From positions 48,005 through 112,004 of the forward strand of contig JAPLUR010000061.1 of NCBI GenBank assembly GCA_026397505.1: a stretch of DNA of 64,000 nt. The letters run 5' to 3'. Made by a program: the position numbers and the translations under genes. The notes beneath the pieces are model-generated. The model saw nothing but the letters and a program-made list of their open reading frames with translations. It did not search any database and was not told the origin of the DNA. The first letter of the stretch is position 1. The number at the start of each line of letters is the position of its first letter. This document shows positions 1 to 7,896 of the stretch, piece by piece. The stretch is from Candidatus Zixiibacteriota bacterium. GTDB lineage: Bacteria > Zixibacteria > MSB-5A5 > GN15 > PGXB01.

Positions 1-813
1 TCAGAGACGGAAAATACGATCTTTGCGCTTCTGGCAACCGAAGACAACAAAGATTACTTTGAGGCCGAAGGAGGTTATGGATTCGCGCGAATCAAGCTTT
101 TCGGAAAAATCAGCTATGAACTGGGCGTTTTGGCGGAAAAATATAAATGGCTGAACGGGCACCGCAATCTTTGGTCGCTTGGCGGAGGCTCAAAGAGATT
201 CTCGGAAAATTTTCTTTCCCTTGAAGGTCCCGAGCGGGCACTGGGCCAGGGCGAAATTGAGGGCCGCGATATTACCTCCTTAATGCAGAAAATTAGGCTT
301 GATACCAGGAAAGACGAGGGGCTCTTCGAAGGCTCCTTCTGGGAAGGTGCGGCTGAAATAGAATGGGCGCCGGACAAATGGAACAGCGACTTTGTCTTCT
401 CGCGCTATATGTTTGTGGTCTCGCGCCATCAAAGCCTGGGAATGCAATCCGGCCTGCTTTTGCGAGGAGCATACGGCGGTTCCGATGGTTATCTTCCGCT
501 GCAACGCAAATTTTTCATCGGCGGCCTGGGGACGCTTTATGGTTACAAGCAAAAAGAATATATGGGGACTGAATTTTGGCTGGGCGATATCGAATATGGA
601 ATCGAATTTCCCAATTCCGGCATGATCGGCTGGCTGTTCTATAATGTCGGGCAAATAGGCGATGGCCCGGGTCGTCTGGCCGAGGCCGAAGTCAAACATG
701 CGCTTGGTGTCGGCCTATCGTTCGAAGAGGATATCAGGATAAACGTGTCCAAGCGAATGGATCGTTCGGAAGCCTCACCAAAATTCTATGTTCGACTGGA
801 GCATCTTTTCTAA
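1..813 (+). CDS. Omp85/BamA-like outer-membrane beta-barrel protein, C-terminal part (5' end outside the window)
   Basis: The frame is open from the first base, so this is the last 270 residues of a longer protein. The sequence alternates like beta strands and ends on a terminal phenylalanine, as outer-membrane barrels do. Near nt 505-570 the stretch RKFFIGGLGTLYGYKQKEY resembles the conserved Omp85 barrel segment that carries the (V)RG(F/Y) loop motif, with LYGY in that place. Omp85 proteins insert or translocate other proteins at the outer membrane. The N-terminal POTRA or other domain that would tell BamA, TamA and patatin-fused types apart is off the window. A different large barrel family cannot be excluded. 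Confidence 0.6.
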   Translation, partial: SETENTIFALLATEDNKDYFEAEGGYGFARIKLFGKISYELGVLAEKYKWLNGHRNLWSLGGGSKRFSENFLSLEGPERALGQGEIEGRDITSLMQKIRLDTRKDEGLFEGSFWEGAAEIEWAPDKWNSDFVFSRYMFVVSRHQSLGMQSGLLLRGAYGGSDGYLPLQRKFFIGGLGTLYGYKQKEYMGTEFWLGDIEYGIEFPNSGMIGWLFYNVGQIGDGPGRLAEAEVKHALGVGLSFEEDIRINVSKRMDRSEASPKFYVRLEHLF

Positions 814-878
814 AGACATTCAGGGTAGCTCCTGTTACGGGCAATCCCTTACTGCGCTATAAGTTAATAGCAATTATT

Positions 879-901
879 GGGGTGGTAAATTCAACCGCCC
901 C
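879..901 (+). terminator. possible terminator hairpin after the Omp85-like gene
   Basis: GGGGTGGT and ACCGCCCC can form an 8-bp stem (one G-U pair) around a 7-nt loop, about 65 nt after the stop. The tail has only three T, so it is a weak intrinsic terminator at best. Confidence 0.35.
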
Positions 902-1005
902 CCTTTCAAGTTGATCATCTTGTTTTCACGGACCCGGTCGCGGCGCCGGTGGTTCCTAAAGGGGCGGTCATATCTGCCGATATGATAAGGAGATAATAAC
1001 ATTCT

Positions 1006-2847
1006 ATGGTGGACTATATGAGCATAATAGACGATGATAAAACCATAAGAATTTTGACCGGGTATACCCTGGATGATACCGATCGCGAAATTGAATCAGA
1101 CACACAAAGGCTGAAATTAAGCGATACCGGAAATGTCCTGGCGGAGATGGAGGCGGCGCTTGATGAAATCGCCGATACCAATCCGCGCATTGAATCAAAC
1201 GACAGCAATACTTCGAAATCCCAGGAGGACTTGCGAGCCCTACTGGAGGTATCACTGGCGATCAATTCCTCCCTGGTTCTCGAAGATATTCTGCAGATTG
1301 TCATGGAAAAAGCCATTGAACTCCTTGTCGCCGAAAGAGGCTTTATCATGCTTCTCGATGACAAGGGGGAGCTACAGTTCAAGACGGCGTATAATCTCTG
1401 CAAAGAATCATTGATGGAAGAGGATTTCAAGATCTCCAATTCCATTGCCAACAAAGTTGCCTCCTCCGGAAAATCGGTATATACTTCGGATGCCCAGTCG
1501 GACGAGCGATATGCCAATCAGCAATCGGTTCTGGAACTGCACCTCCGCTCCATCATGTGCGTTCCGTTGAAAATAAAAAGCAATGTCATAGGCGTGATTT
1601 ACCTGGACAACTCCTCGCAGGCCAAGATATTTCTGAAATCAGATTTATATCTTTTTGAGCTTCTGGCCCAGCAGGCGGCACATGCCATACACAACGCCAA
1701 TCTCTATTACAACCTGCTGGATCTGAAACAGTACAACGAAAAGGTTGTCAACAAATCGCCGGTCGGGATTGTCGTTATTGATTCCCTCTACAATCTGGCT
1801 TCGATAAACGACGCTGCCCTGGCCGTTCTGGACAAGAACAAAGAAGGGATCAAACTGCTCAGCCCGGGTCAGGCCCCGAACAAATTCTTTGAGCTTGTTC
1901 CCGAAAGTGAAGTCACCAAATGGCGGCAGATGATTGATATCGCTTTGACCACCAACCAGCCATTTGAGGATTCCCGCTATTTCCATAACACCGGCTATGC
2001 CGAAAAAGTCTTCTCCGTTAAGATTTCTCCCATTAACAAGCTGCCTTATGGCGGCGACGGTCTGATTCTGATTATTGAGGATATCACGGAGAAGATTATT
2101 ATGGAGAAATATGTAATTCTCTCCGAAAAGCTGGTGGCACGGGGCGAGATGGCGGCCTCTATCGGCCATGAGCTGAATAACTATTTGGCCATTATCGCCA
2201 ATAATGCCGAACTCCTGTCACTGAATCTGCAGAAAAATCAGGCCGACAAAGCAAGGTATAATGCTCATCAGATCATAGAGAGCATCTCCAAGATGAAACG
2301 TTTCACCGACGGCCTGATGGATTTCTCGAAGCTCGAGACGGAAGTCATAAATTATGATATCAAGCATTTGATAGAAGATCTCCTTTTCTCCCTCAAGGCG
2401 CAGTCCCGATTTAAGAGGGTGGTTTTCTCGGTTGACCTGGGCAATAATCTCCCCAATATCCAGATTGATGTCGGGCAGATTCAGCAGGTACTCATGAATC
2501 TTCTGAACAATGCGGCCGACGCCCTGGAACAGCGGGCCAAACAGGAAGAAACGCAGGGGAACACCGGGTTTATCCACCGGATCGGGATTCAGGCTTCCTA
2601 TGATGAAGCCAAGGCGGCCTTAAAGGTTTGCATCTCAGACAACGGCTGTGGCATCCCCGAGGATTCGTTACCCAAAATATTCCAGCCGCACTTCACCACC
2701 AAAGAGACCGGGCACGGCCTCGGCCTGGCCAATTGCCGCAAGATTGTCAAGAATCATAGCGGCGAAATAACTTTGATCTCCAAAGCCAATGAGGGGACAA
2801 TCTTTACCATTTTCCTACCCAGGGATCAGGTTGATAAGATAAAGTAG
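1006..2847 (+). CDS. GAF-PAS sensor histidine kinase
   Basis: A cytoplasmic sensor kinase of 613 residues with no membrane segment. A short acidic N-terminus is followed by a GAF domain (about 75-230), a PAS domain (about 245-365), the dimerisation/phosphoacceptor helix with His388 in GHELNN, and an HATPase domain with the N box (NLLNNAADAL), G1 (DNGCGIP) and G2 (GHGLGLAN). All catalytic motifs are present, so it should autophosphorylate. No receiver domain or response regulator is nearby. The start is set by AAGGAG 13 nt upstream; the Met four codons later lies too far from it. The stop codon abuts the ATG of the Ser/Thr kinase gene with no gap, so the two are surely co-transcribed and probably translationally coupled. 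Confidence 0.88.
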   Translation: MVDYMSIIDDDKTIRILTGYTLDDTDREIESDTQRLKLSDTGNVLAEMEAALDEIADTNPRIESNDSNTSKSQEDLRALLEVSLAINSSLVLEDILQIVMEKAIELLVAERGFIMLLDDKGELQFKTAYNLCKESLMEEDFKISNSIANKVASSGKSVYTSDAQSDERYANQQSVLELHLRSIMCVPLKIKSNVIGVIYLDNSSQAKIFLKSDLYLFELLAQQAAHAIHNANLYYNLLDLKQYNEKVVNKSPVGIVVIDSLYNLASINDAALAVLDKNKEGIKLLSPGQAPNKFFELVPESEVTKWRQMIDIALTTNQPFEDSRYFHNTGYAEKVFSVKISPINKLPYGGDGLILIIEDITEKIIMEKYVILSEKLVARGEMAASIGHELNNYLAIIANNAELLSLNLQKNQADKARYNAHQIIESISKMKRFTDGLMDFSKLETEVINYDIKHLIEDLLFSLKAQSRFKRVVFSVDLGNNLPNIQIDVGQIQQVLMNLLNNAADALEQRAKQEETQGNTGFIHRIGIQASYDEAKAALKVCISDNGCGIPEDSLPKIFQPHFTTKETGHGLGLANCRKIVKNHSGEITLISKANEGTIFTIFLPRDQVDKIK

Positions 2848-5800
2848 ATGGCCAGAAATTCCTTCTCTCCCGGCGGATATGAAATCATCCGCTTCCTGGG
2901 AAGCGGCGGGACGGCTCATGTTTATCTGGCCCAAAGACTCTCCGATTCGCACCTCCAGGCTCTTAAGATACCGCTCGATGACACCTCCCCATCAAGGGAA
3001 AAATTCTTGCCTCTTATTCGGCGTGAGCATGATTTAATCGGTCAATTGAGATATCCCGGTCTGGTCCGCGTATGGGGGGTAAATGAAATGGAGGCAACTC
3101 TTCCCTTCCTGACCCTGGAATTCTGCCCCGGAGTGACTCTTGATCAAATTGGAGAGCCTGACACCAGCGAGCTTCTCCTGAATATTATTTCATCAATAAG
3201 TATCAATCTCTATTTTTTGAGGCTGGCCGGCCTCAGTCACGGGGATCTGAAACCCCAAAATATTTTCCTTAATAATCAATTGACATCATATATCAATGGA
3301 AATTTGAGCTACTCCAAAATCTCTGATTTCTCATTGGCCTTAAGAGATACGGAAGAAAAGGATGCCCGGCTGGGGCTTGGCACTGTTGGATATATGGCGC
3401 CGGAGACAGTCGATAGCGGCCTCCTCGACTATCGTTCCGATATTTTTTCCCTGGGTGTGATAGCCTATCGGTTGGCGACCGGAAATCATCCCTTTCTCGA
3501 AGATGAAATCGATCCGGTTCGCATCAATGCCCGGGTTAAAGAATATGATCCGCCTGCTCCCGAGACTCTGAATAGCTCTCTCCCCGGCGGTTTTTCCGAT
3601 CTGGTTAAGATGATGCTGGCCAAGGAGCCTCAAAAGCGGCCGGAAAGCGGCTTCGCTATCTGCGTGATGTTGGAAAAGCTTGGGGCCGGATATCCTTTTC
3701 GCAGGGCGATCAGGCCGAAACATCTGCTCGAATTAAAGAAAGCGGATGATTGTCTATCTTTATTAAACAGGGCCCCTTTTAAACTCGAGTCGCCGATTGT
3801 CGAGAGACTATATGATTATTCCGGCGAGGACTTGTCCAAACTAAGGAATATTCTGGAAATCAACTTTTCTTTGGGCCTTATCAGTTGGCATCAGGGTTAT
3901 ATCATTGTCAAAGGCGGGCCGGAGCAGATAATCTACCCCCGCCGACTGCAGGTGCAGGTGGGTAACGGTTATCGCCGGCTCAGCTATTCAGCGAAAAAGA
4001 AAGCGGTAATGGCCGCAATTCTGGGAAGTGCGGAAGCGGCGGAAACCATCGGTCTTCTGATCTCGGCAAATGAAAAAGCGTTTCTTACTCGCCCCCTTTT
4101 TTATGCCATATCGGGACAACTATCCCGGTGTACGGTCAGGCGCTTCGCTGGTTTGCTGGCCCACCTGGCCCATCATAAGGCCCCGACCAATCCGATGGCG
4201 GCCCATCTCTACATGCGCGCCGAGGATTTGCAGGATGGGTATGCCGTTGCCTGGGATATGGTAAATGCCTTAATCGATCGGAATGAAAATGCCGGGGCTC
4301 TGGAATTGTTAAGTGCCATGGAGAAAACATGTCGGATTAAGAACGAGACGGCCAAGCTCGGCCTCGTCCTGATGAAAAGAGCCGACCTGGAAAAGACTAT
4401 TGGCGAAGCGAATTGGGCCGAGGAAACTTATCTGCAAATCATCGATCTTTACCGGGGGCAGCCCTCCGATAAACTGCTGGCCGAGACATACAAAGATCTG
4501 GGCGACCTTTACAAAATGAAGCAGGACTATAAATCAGGTGTTGAGGCCCTCGAAAAAGCGCGGCTGATATACAGTGATATCGGAGACCAATTGGAGTTGT
4601 CACATACGCTCAACAATATCGGCAATATCCATTCTATCAGCGGCCAGATGGATAAAGCCTATAATTATTTCAGGCAGGCCTTCAGGATTCAGCGGCGGCT
4701 TGAGGCAAAATCCGATGTCGCCTCGACGCTCAACAATATGAGTTTCATTTTCTATGTCCGGGGTCGCCTTGATCGGGTCATCAGGGTCATAACTCTGTCA
4801 CTCAATTTGAACCGCGAGATCGGCAACGCATTGGAGATTGCCCGGGCTCTTAATAATCGAGGATTCTTTTATAATGAAATCGGGCGATTCGACAAGGCGC
4901 TGGAAGATCTTCAGGAATCTTTGGAAATAAATCGCAAGATTGGTAACAAGAAGGAATTGCTGTTTAACCTCGACAACCTGACTCAGGTCATGATCTCCGC
5001 AGGGCGACTTAAGGAATCTTTTCAGTTCTTGAGAGAGGGCATGAATCTGGCCTCCGAACTGGCCGATATGCCTCACACCGGGGTTTTTACTGGTAACATG
5101 GCGGTGGTTCAAAAGCGGATGGGGCACTACGGCAAAGCTATGGAGAGCGCCGCCCGGGCGGTCGCAATCGGAGAGCAACTTGATGCCAATAACGACCATA
5201 TTCTCAGTCGTATCAATCTAGCCGACCTTTATTATAGGCTGAACGATCGGGGCCGCGCTCGAAATACCATTGAAACTGCGCTGAAGCTGGCACAGGAGCG
5301 TGGTGACAAAAGAGCGCTTACATCCATCTATTCCATCCTTTCCCTTATCGATAATGATTTCTCATTGATGGAGAAAGCCGAGACGATCGCCATGGAAACC
5401 AAAGTCTTGCGCGATATCAGCCTTGTGAGATTGAAAAAGAGCGCGCTGCTGCTTCAAGCCGGGAATAATGAAAATGCTTTCCAAGTACTGAGCAGATTGA
5501 CCACCACTTTCCGGGAAGATAATCCCGATATCGAAAATGCGGGATATTTCATTTTCTTAGGCGATCACTATCTAAGCCGGGGAAATCTTCAGGAAGCGCG
5601 CACATTCCTTGAAAAGGGTTATCGTATCGCCTCCGATTCGGCTCTTCTGCCCGAAATGATAAGCGCGGCCGTCGGGATGGGCAGAATTCATACTGTGCTG
5701 CATGATTATGAGACCGCCTACGCTTATTATAAAAAAGCCATAAATGGGGTCAAAGCCATCGCTGATGATATAAAGGATGATTCGCTCCGGCAGAGTTTTC

Positions 5801-5871
5801 TATCAGATCGAAAAATCGCCTCTCTCGCTGGCGAGGTAAAAAAGCTCAGCCAACTTCTGGCCAAAAAATAA
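2848..5871 (+). CDS. Ser/Thr protein kinase with C-terminal TPR array
   Basis: 1007 residues. The N-terminal 270 are a Hanks-type kinase domain: glycine-rich loop GSGGTAHV (19-26), ATP lysine Lys40, catalytic loop HGDLKPQN (Asp133), and APE (184-186). The magnesium motif is DFS (160-162) instead of DFG; the Asp is kept, so activity is plausible but not certain. The rest, from about 450, is a long run of tetratricopeptide repeats, a protein-binding scaffold. No membrane segment is visible. It follows the histidine kinase gene with zero intergenic bases. Proteins that fuse Ser/Thr kinase, TPR/ATPase, GAF and histidine kinase are known (HstK type); here the parts sit in two adjoining genes in the reverse order. 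The substrate is unknown. Confidence 0.88.
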   Translation: MARNSFSPGGYEIIRFLGSGGTAHVYLAQRLSDSHLQALKIPLDDTSPSREKFLPLIRREHDLIGQLRYPGLVRVWGVNEMEATLPFLTLEFCPGVTLDQIGEPDTSELLLNIISSISINLYFLRLAGLSHGDLKPQNIFLNNQLTSYINGNLSYSKISDFSLALRDTEEKDARLGLGTVGYMAPETVDSGLLDYRSDIFSLGVIAYRLATGNHPFLEDEIDPVRINARVKEYDPPAPETLNSSLPGGFSDLVKMMLAKEPQKRPESGFAICVMLEKLGAGYPFRRAIRPKHLLELKKADDCLSLLNRAPFKLESPIVERLYDYSGEDLSKLRNILEINFSLGLISWHQGYIIVKGGPEQIIYPRRLQVQVGNGYRRLSYSAKKKAVMAAILGSAEAAETIGLLISANEKAFLTRPLFYAISGQLSRCTVRRFAGLLAHLAHHKAPTNPMAAHLYMRAEDLQDGYAVAWDMVNALIDRNENAGALELLSAMEKTCRIKNETAKLGLVLMKRADLEKTIGEANWAEETYLQIIDLYRGQPSDKLLAETYKDLGDLYKMKQDYKSGVEALEKARLIYSDIGDQLELSHTLNNIGNIHSISGQMDKAYNYFRQAFRIQRRLEAKSDVASTLNNMSFIFYVRGRLDRVIRVITLSLNLNREIGNALEIARALNNRGFFYNEIGRFDKALEDLQESLEINRKIGNKKELLFNLDNLTQVMISAGRLKESFQFLREGMNLASELADMPHTGVFTGNMAVVQKRMGHYGKAMESAARAVAIGEQLDANNDHILSRINLADLYYRLNDRGRARNTIETALKLAQERGDKRALTSIYSILSLIDNDFSLMEKAETIAMETKVLRDISLVRLKKSALLLQAGNNENAFQVLSRLTTTFREDNPDIENAGYFIFLGDHYLSRGNLQEARTFLEKGYRIASDSALLPEMISAAVGMGRIHTVLHDYETAYAYYKKAINGVKAIADDIKDDSLRQSFLSDRKIASLAGEVKKLSQLLAKK

Positions 5872-5904
5872 GGGCAGGCCGCTGAAACATTTCAGGGCCT
5901 GCCC
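5863..5904 (-). terminator. intrinsic terminator of the 22-residue microprotein gene
   Basis: GGGCAGGCC (5872-5880) pairs with GGCCTGCCC (5896-5904); an inner CTGAA/TTCAG pair lengthens the stem. Read on the minus strand the stem is followed by TTATTTTTT, a good U tract; read on the plus strand there is none. It therefore ends minus-strand transcription about 25 nt after the microprotein stop. Confidence 0.75.
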
Positions 5905-5927
5905 GACTCATCAACTTTCAAAGGAGC

Positions 5928-5996
5928 TTATTGCCCGCCCAAGCTAAAGCCGAGAGGGGCGATTTTCTCCTCGAGTCTTTCGATGGTGAGTTTCAT
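5928..5996 (-). CDS. 22-residue microprotein, unknown function (possible peptide precursor)
   Basis: The minus strand reads ATG to TAA for 22 codons, with an amphipathic charged N-terminal part (KLTIERLEEKIAP) and a Gly-rich tail (LGFSLGGQ). Gene status rests on its signals: a near-perfect AGGAGGTG at 6001-6008 with ideal spacing to the ATG, and an intrinsic terminator with a U tract right after the stop. It is convergent with the histidine kinase/Ser-Thr kinase operon. Helical charged leader plus Gly-rich tail is the layout of some modified-peptide precursors, but no maturase, protease or exporter lies next to it, so that is only a guess. It could equally be a small regulatory or signalling peptide. 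I recognise no family. Confidence 0.65.
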   Translation of the reverse strand: MKLTIERLEEKIAPLGFSLGGQ

Positions 5997-6029
5997 TCTC
6001 CACCTCCTCTGAAGTTGGTGTTACAACTA

Positions 6030-6052
6030 CCCGGATACTCCGGGCTTCTTTT
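6030..6052 (+). terminator. short GC-rich hairpin with T-rich tail, possible plus-strand terminator
   Basis: CCCGGA-tac-TCCGGG (6030-6044) is followed by CTTCTTTT. On the plus strand it could end the kinase operon beyond the microprotein. On the minus strand the same hairpin lies in the microprotein leader just ahead of its ribosome-binding site. Confidence 0.45.
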
Positions 6053-6444
6053 AATTAAATAAATCTGTTTACCAAAAGCAAATGAAACAATTTCCCGCTA
6101 GCAATTAGTCCCTATATTTCTAATAAAACAGATCAAAAAAATTAGTCAAGCAAAATCAACAAGAATTATTATTTTTTCTCATTAATTTTCCCGAAAGCCT
6201 CATAGGTCGCCCCTACAAATTCCTAAACCCCAATATATTGTGCAAAATATTTCAATTATTGGATTATTTAATACTGGATAGGAATATCATGTTTCAGCTG
6301 CTGATCCTCAACCTCATAAACTGCTGTCAGTAAGTTTAAAATCCTAACTGAGAAGGGTATATCAATACCGGGCAGCCCGGAATCTATTCGTCAGCCTATC
6401 CCTCACTGAGGCATTGCCTTCATTCGAAAAATGTCCCTTTTTCC
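6053..6444. other. AT-rich intergenic stretch
   Basis: About 390 bases with no convincing gene. The left part should hold the promoter of the minus-strand microprotein, but I found no pair of boxes I trust (TTGCTT-17-TTAATT on the minus strand is the best and is weak). A small CCGGGcagCCCGG palindrome lies near 6378. Confidence 0.5.
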
Positions 6445-6493
6445 TTGACTTATGCCGGGTTCTGGATACATTGAGAAAGTGAAAAGTTTCACT
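6445..6493 (+). promoter_or_regulatory. candidate promoter and operator-like palindrome of the FAD oxidoreductase gene
   Basis: TTGACT (6445-6450), 16 nt, TACATT (6467-6472) fits a sigma-70 promoter. Directly downstream, at 6478-6493, AGTGAAA-ag-TTTCACT is a perfect 7-bp inverted repeat covering the expected start of transcription, where a repressor would sit. Confidence 0.5.
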
Positions 6494-6531
6494 ATTTGGT
6501 TTGTGTCAACTTTATGATGCAGGATTGAGAA

Positions 6532-7680
6532 ATGACAAAGAATGCTGATGTTGTCATAATTGGCGGCGGGATTATTGGTCTGGCGGCTGCCTTCAATTTG
6601 GCCAAGCGGAAATATGGCAAGATCGTAGTGCTGGAAAAGGAGCTGTTTCTTGGCGCCGGAGCCACCAGCAAATGCGCCGGCGGAATCCGGGCCCAGTTCT
6701 CAACCAAGATAAATATTCAAATGTCGATGAAATCGGAAGAAATCCTGGCTCATTTTGAGGAGGAAACCGGCTATCATGCTCTCTATGACCAGGTCGGATA
6801 TATGTTTCTCTTAGCCGATGAAAGGGAGCTGGCCGATTTCACCAGAGCGATGGAGCTCCAGCGTTCTCTGGGGCTGAAAGTCGAGCTTATTGAACCATCG
6901 GAAATCAATAAGATTGCTCCCCCGGTCAGGACTGACGACATTATCAAGGCTACCTACTGTAAGGATGACGGTCTGGCGGATCCCAGCGACCTGATTCAGG
7001 GTTATGCGACCGCCGGCCGCAGGCTGGGGGTCGAAATGCTGGTTGAGACTGAAGTAACCGGCTTTACGATGAAGGGCAACAGAATTACCGGCGTCATCAC
7101 CAACAAGGGTGAAATTGAAACCCCGCTGGTGATCAACGCTGCTGGACCTTTCGCCGGTTTGATAGGCAAGATGGCCGGGACAGATGTCCCGATTGATCCC
7201 ATCCGCCGGCAGATTGTTACGACCGGTGCTCTGGATTATATTCCACCGACTTTCCCCATGGTCGTTGATTTTAAATCCGGCCTTTATTTCCACAGAGAAT
7301 CCCCCGGCCTCCTGCTCGGCTGGGCCGACAAGACTGTGAAGCCGGGATTCGATATCTCGGTCGACCCGGATTATACCGATACCATTTTGATGAAAGCTCT
7401 CGACCGAGTGCCCAAGCTGGAGACGGCGGAAGTATCCCGAAGTTGGGCAGGCCTGTATGAAACAACCCCTGACCATCATGCAATAATCGGTTATGGTAAT
7501 GATGTTGAAGGGATGTTTCTGGTAGCTGGTTTTTCCGGCCATGGGCTGATGCACGCCCCGGCGGCCGGGATTGTCGCGGCCGAAGTGATATGTGGAAAAG
7601 AGCCCTCAATTGACATCTCCCCCCTCTCGCCGCAGAGGTTTATGAAGGGAATGGTTCACGAAGAGACCAACGTCATCTGA
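6532..7680 (+). CDS. SoxB/DAO-family FAD-dependent oxidoreductase
   Basis: 382 residues. The Rossmann motif GGGIIG lies at 11-16 (VVIIGGGIIGLA), followed by the acidic residue that binds ribose in VLEKE. Later blocks VINAAGPFAG, RRQIVTTG and SWAGLYETTPDHHAIIG are typical of the sarcosine oxidase beta/D-amino-acid dehydrogenase group. Such enzymes oxidise the C-N bond of an amino acid or N-methyl amino acid, producing an imine; the exact substrate cannot be read from sequence. It has its own candidate promoter and a 216-nt gap to the next gene, which starts from another promoter, so it may be a single-gene unit. No partner subunit is adjacent. Confidence 0.85.
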   Translation: MTKNADVVIIGGGIIGLAAAFNLAKRKYGKIVVLEKELFLGAGATSKCAGGIRAQFSTKINIQMSMKSEEILAHFEEETGYHALYDQVGYMFLLADERELADFTRAMELQRSLGLKVELIEPSEINKIAPPVRTDDIIKATYCKDDGLADPSDLIQGYATAGRRLGVEMLVETEVTGFTMKGNRITGVITNKGEIETPLVINAAGPFAGLIGKMAGTDVPIDPIRRQIVTTGALDYIPPTFPMVVDFKSGLYFHRESPGLLLGWADKTVKPGFDISVDPDYTDTILMKALDRVPKLETAEVSRSWAGLYETTPDHHAIIGYGNDVEGMFLVAGFSGHGLMHAPAAGIVAAEVICGKEPSIDISPLSPQRFMKGMVHEETNVI

Positions 7681-7726
7681 CCTCCCGGGGGTTGGCGAAG
7701 AGGAAAAGAAAAAACCACTCAAATGG

Positions 7727-7756
7727 ATCGGTTTCACCTCTGTCAAAAAAACCGAT
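7727..7756. repeat. inverted repeat at the -35 box of the glmL-like promoter
   Basis: ATCGGTTT (7727-7734) and AAACCGAT (7749-7756) form a perfect 8-bp inverted repeat whose right arm touches the -35 box. It could be an operator or the terminator stem of the upstream gene; no U tract follows. Confidence 0.45.
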
Positions 7757-7784
7757 TTACATTGGAAGTAATTTTAATTATAAT
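7756..7784 (+). promoter_or_regulatory. sigma-70-type promoter of the glmL-like operon
   Basis: TTTACA (7756-7761), 17 nt, TATAAT (7779-7784): one mismatch to consensus at -35, perfect -10. Transcription should begin near 7791, leaving a leader of about 105 nt that holds an AGGGAATTCCCT palindrome and a small TGCGG/CCGCA hairpin. I do not recognise a riboswitch there. Confidence 0.7.
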
Positions 7785-7896
7785 ATTTATCTTTGGAAAA
7801 TCCGGAAGTTTATAGTCGACATCCAGGGAATTCCCTCGTGCGGCTTCCTTCCGCAGCAAATTAAAAAATGACTAATGCAAATAGAGCAGGTACGAT

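Noticed and set aside
6289..6333. 14-codon plus-strand frame with AGGA ahead of the ATG
   Set aside because: Only a four-base site, no convincing promoter or terminator; expected by chance in a gap of this size, unlike the 22-codon frame at 5928.
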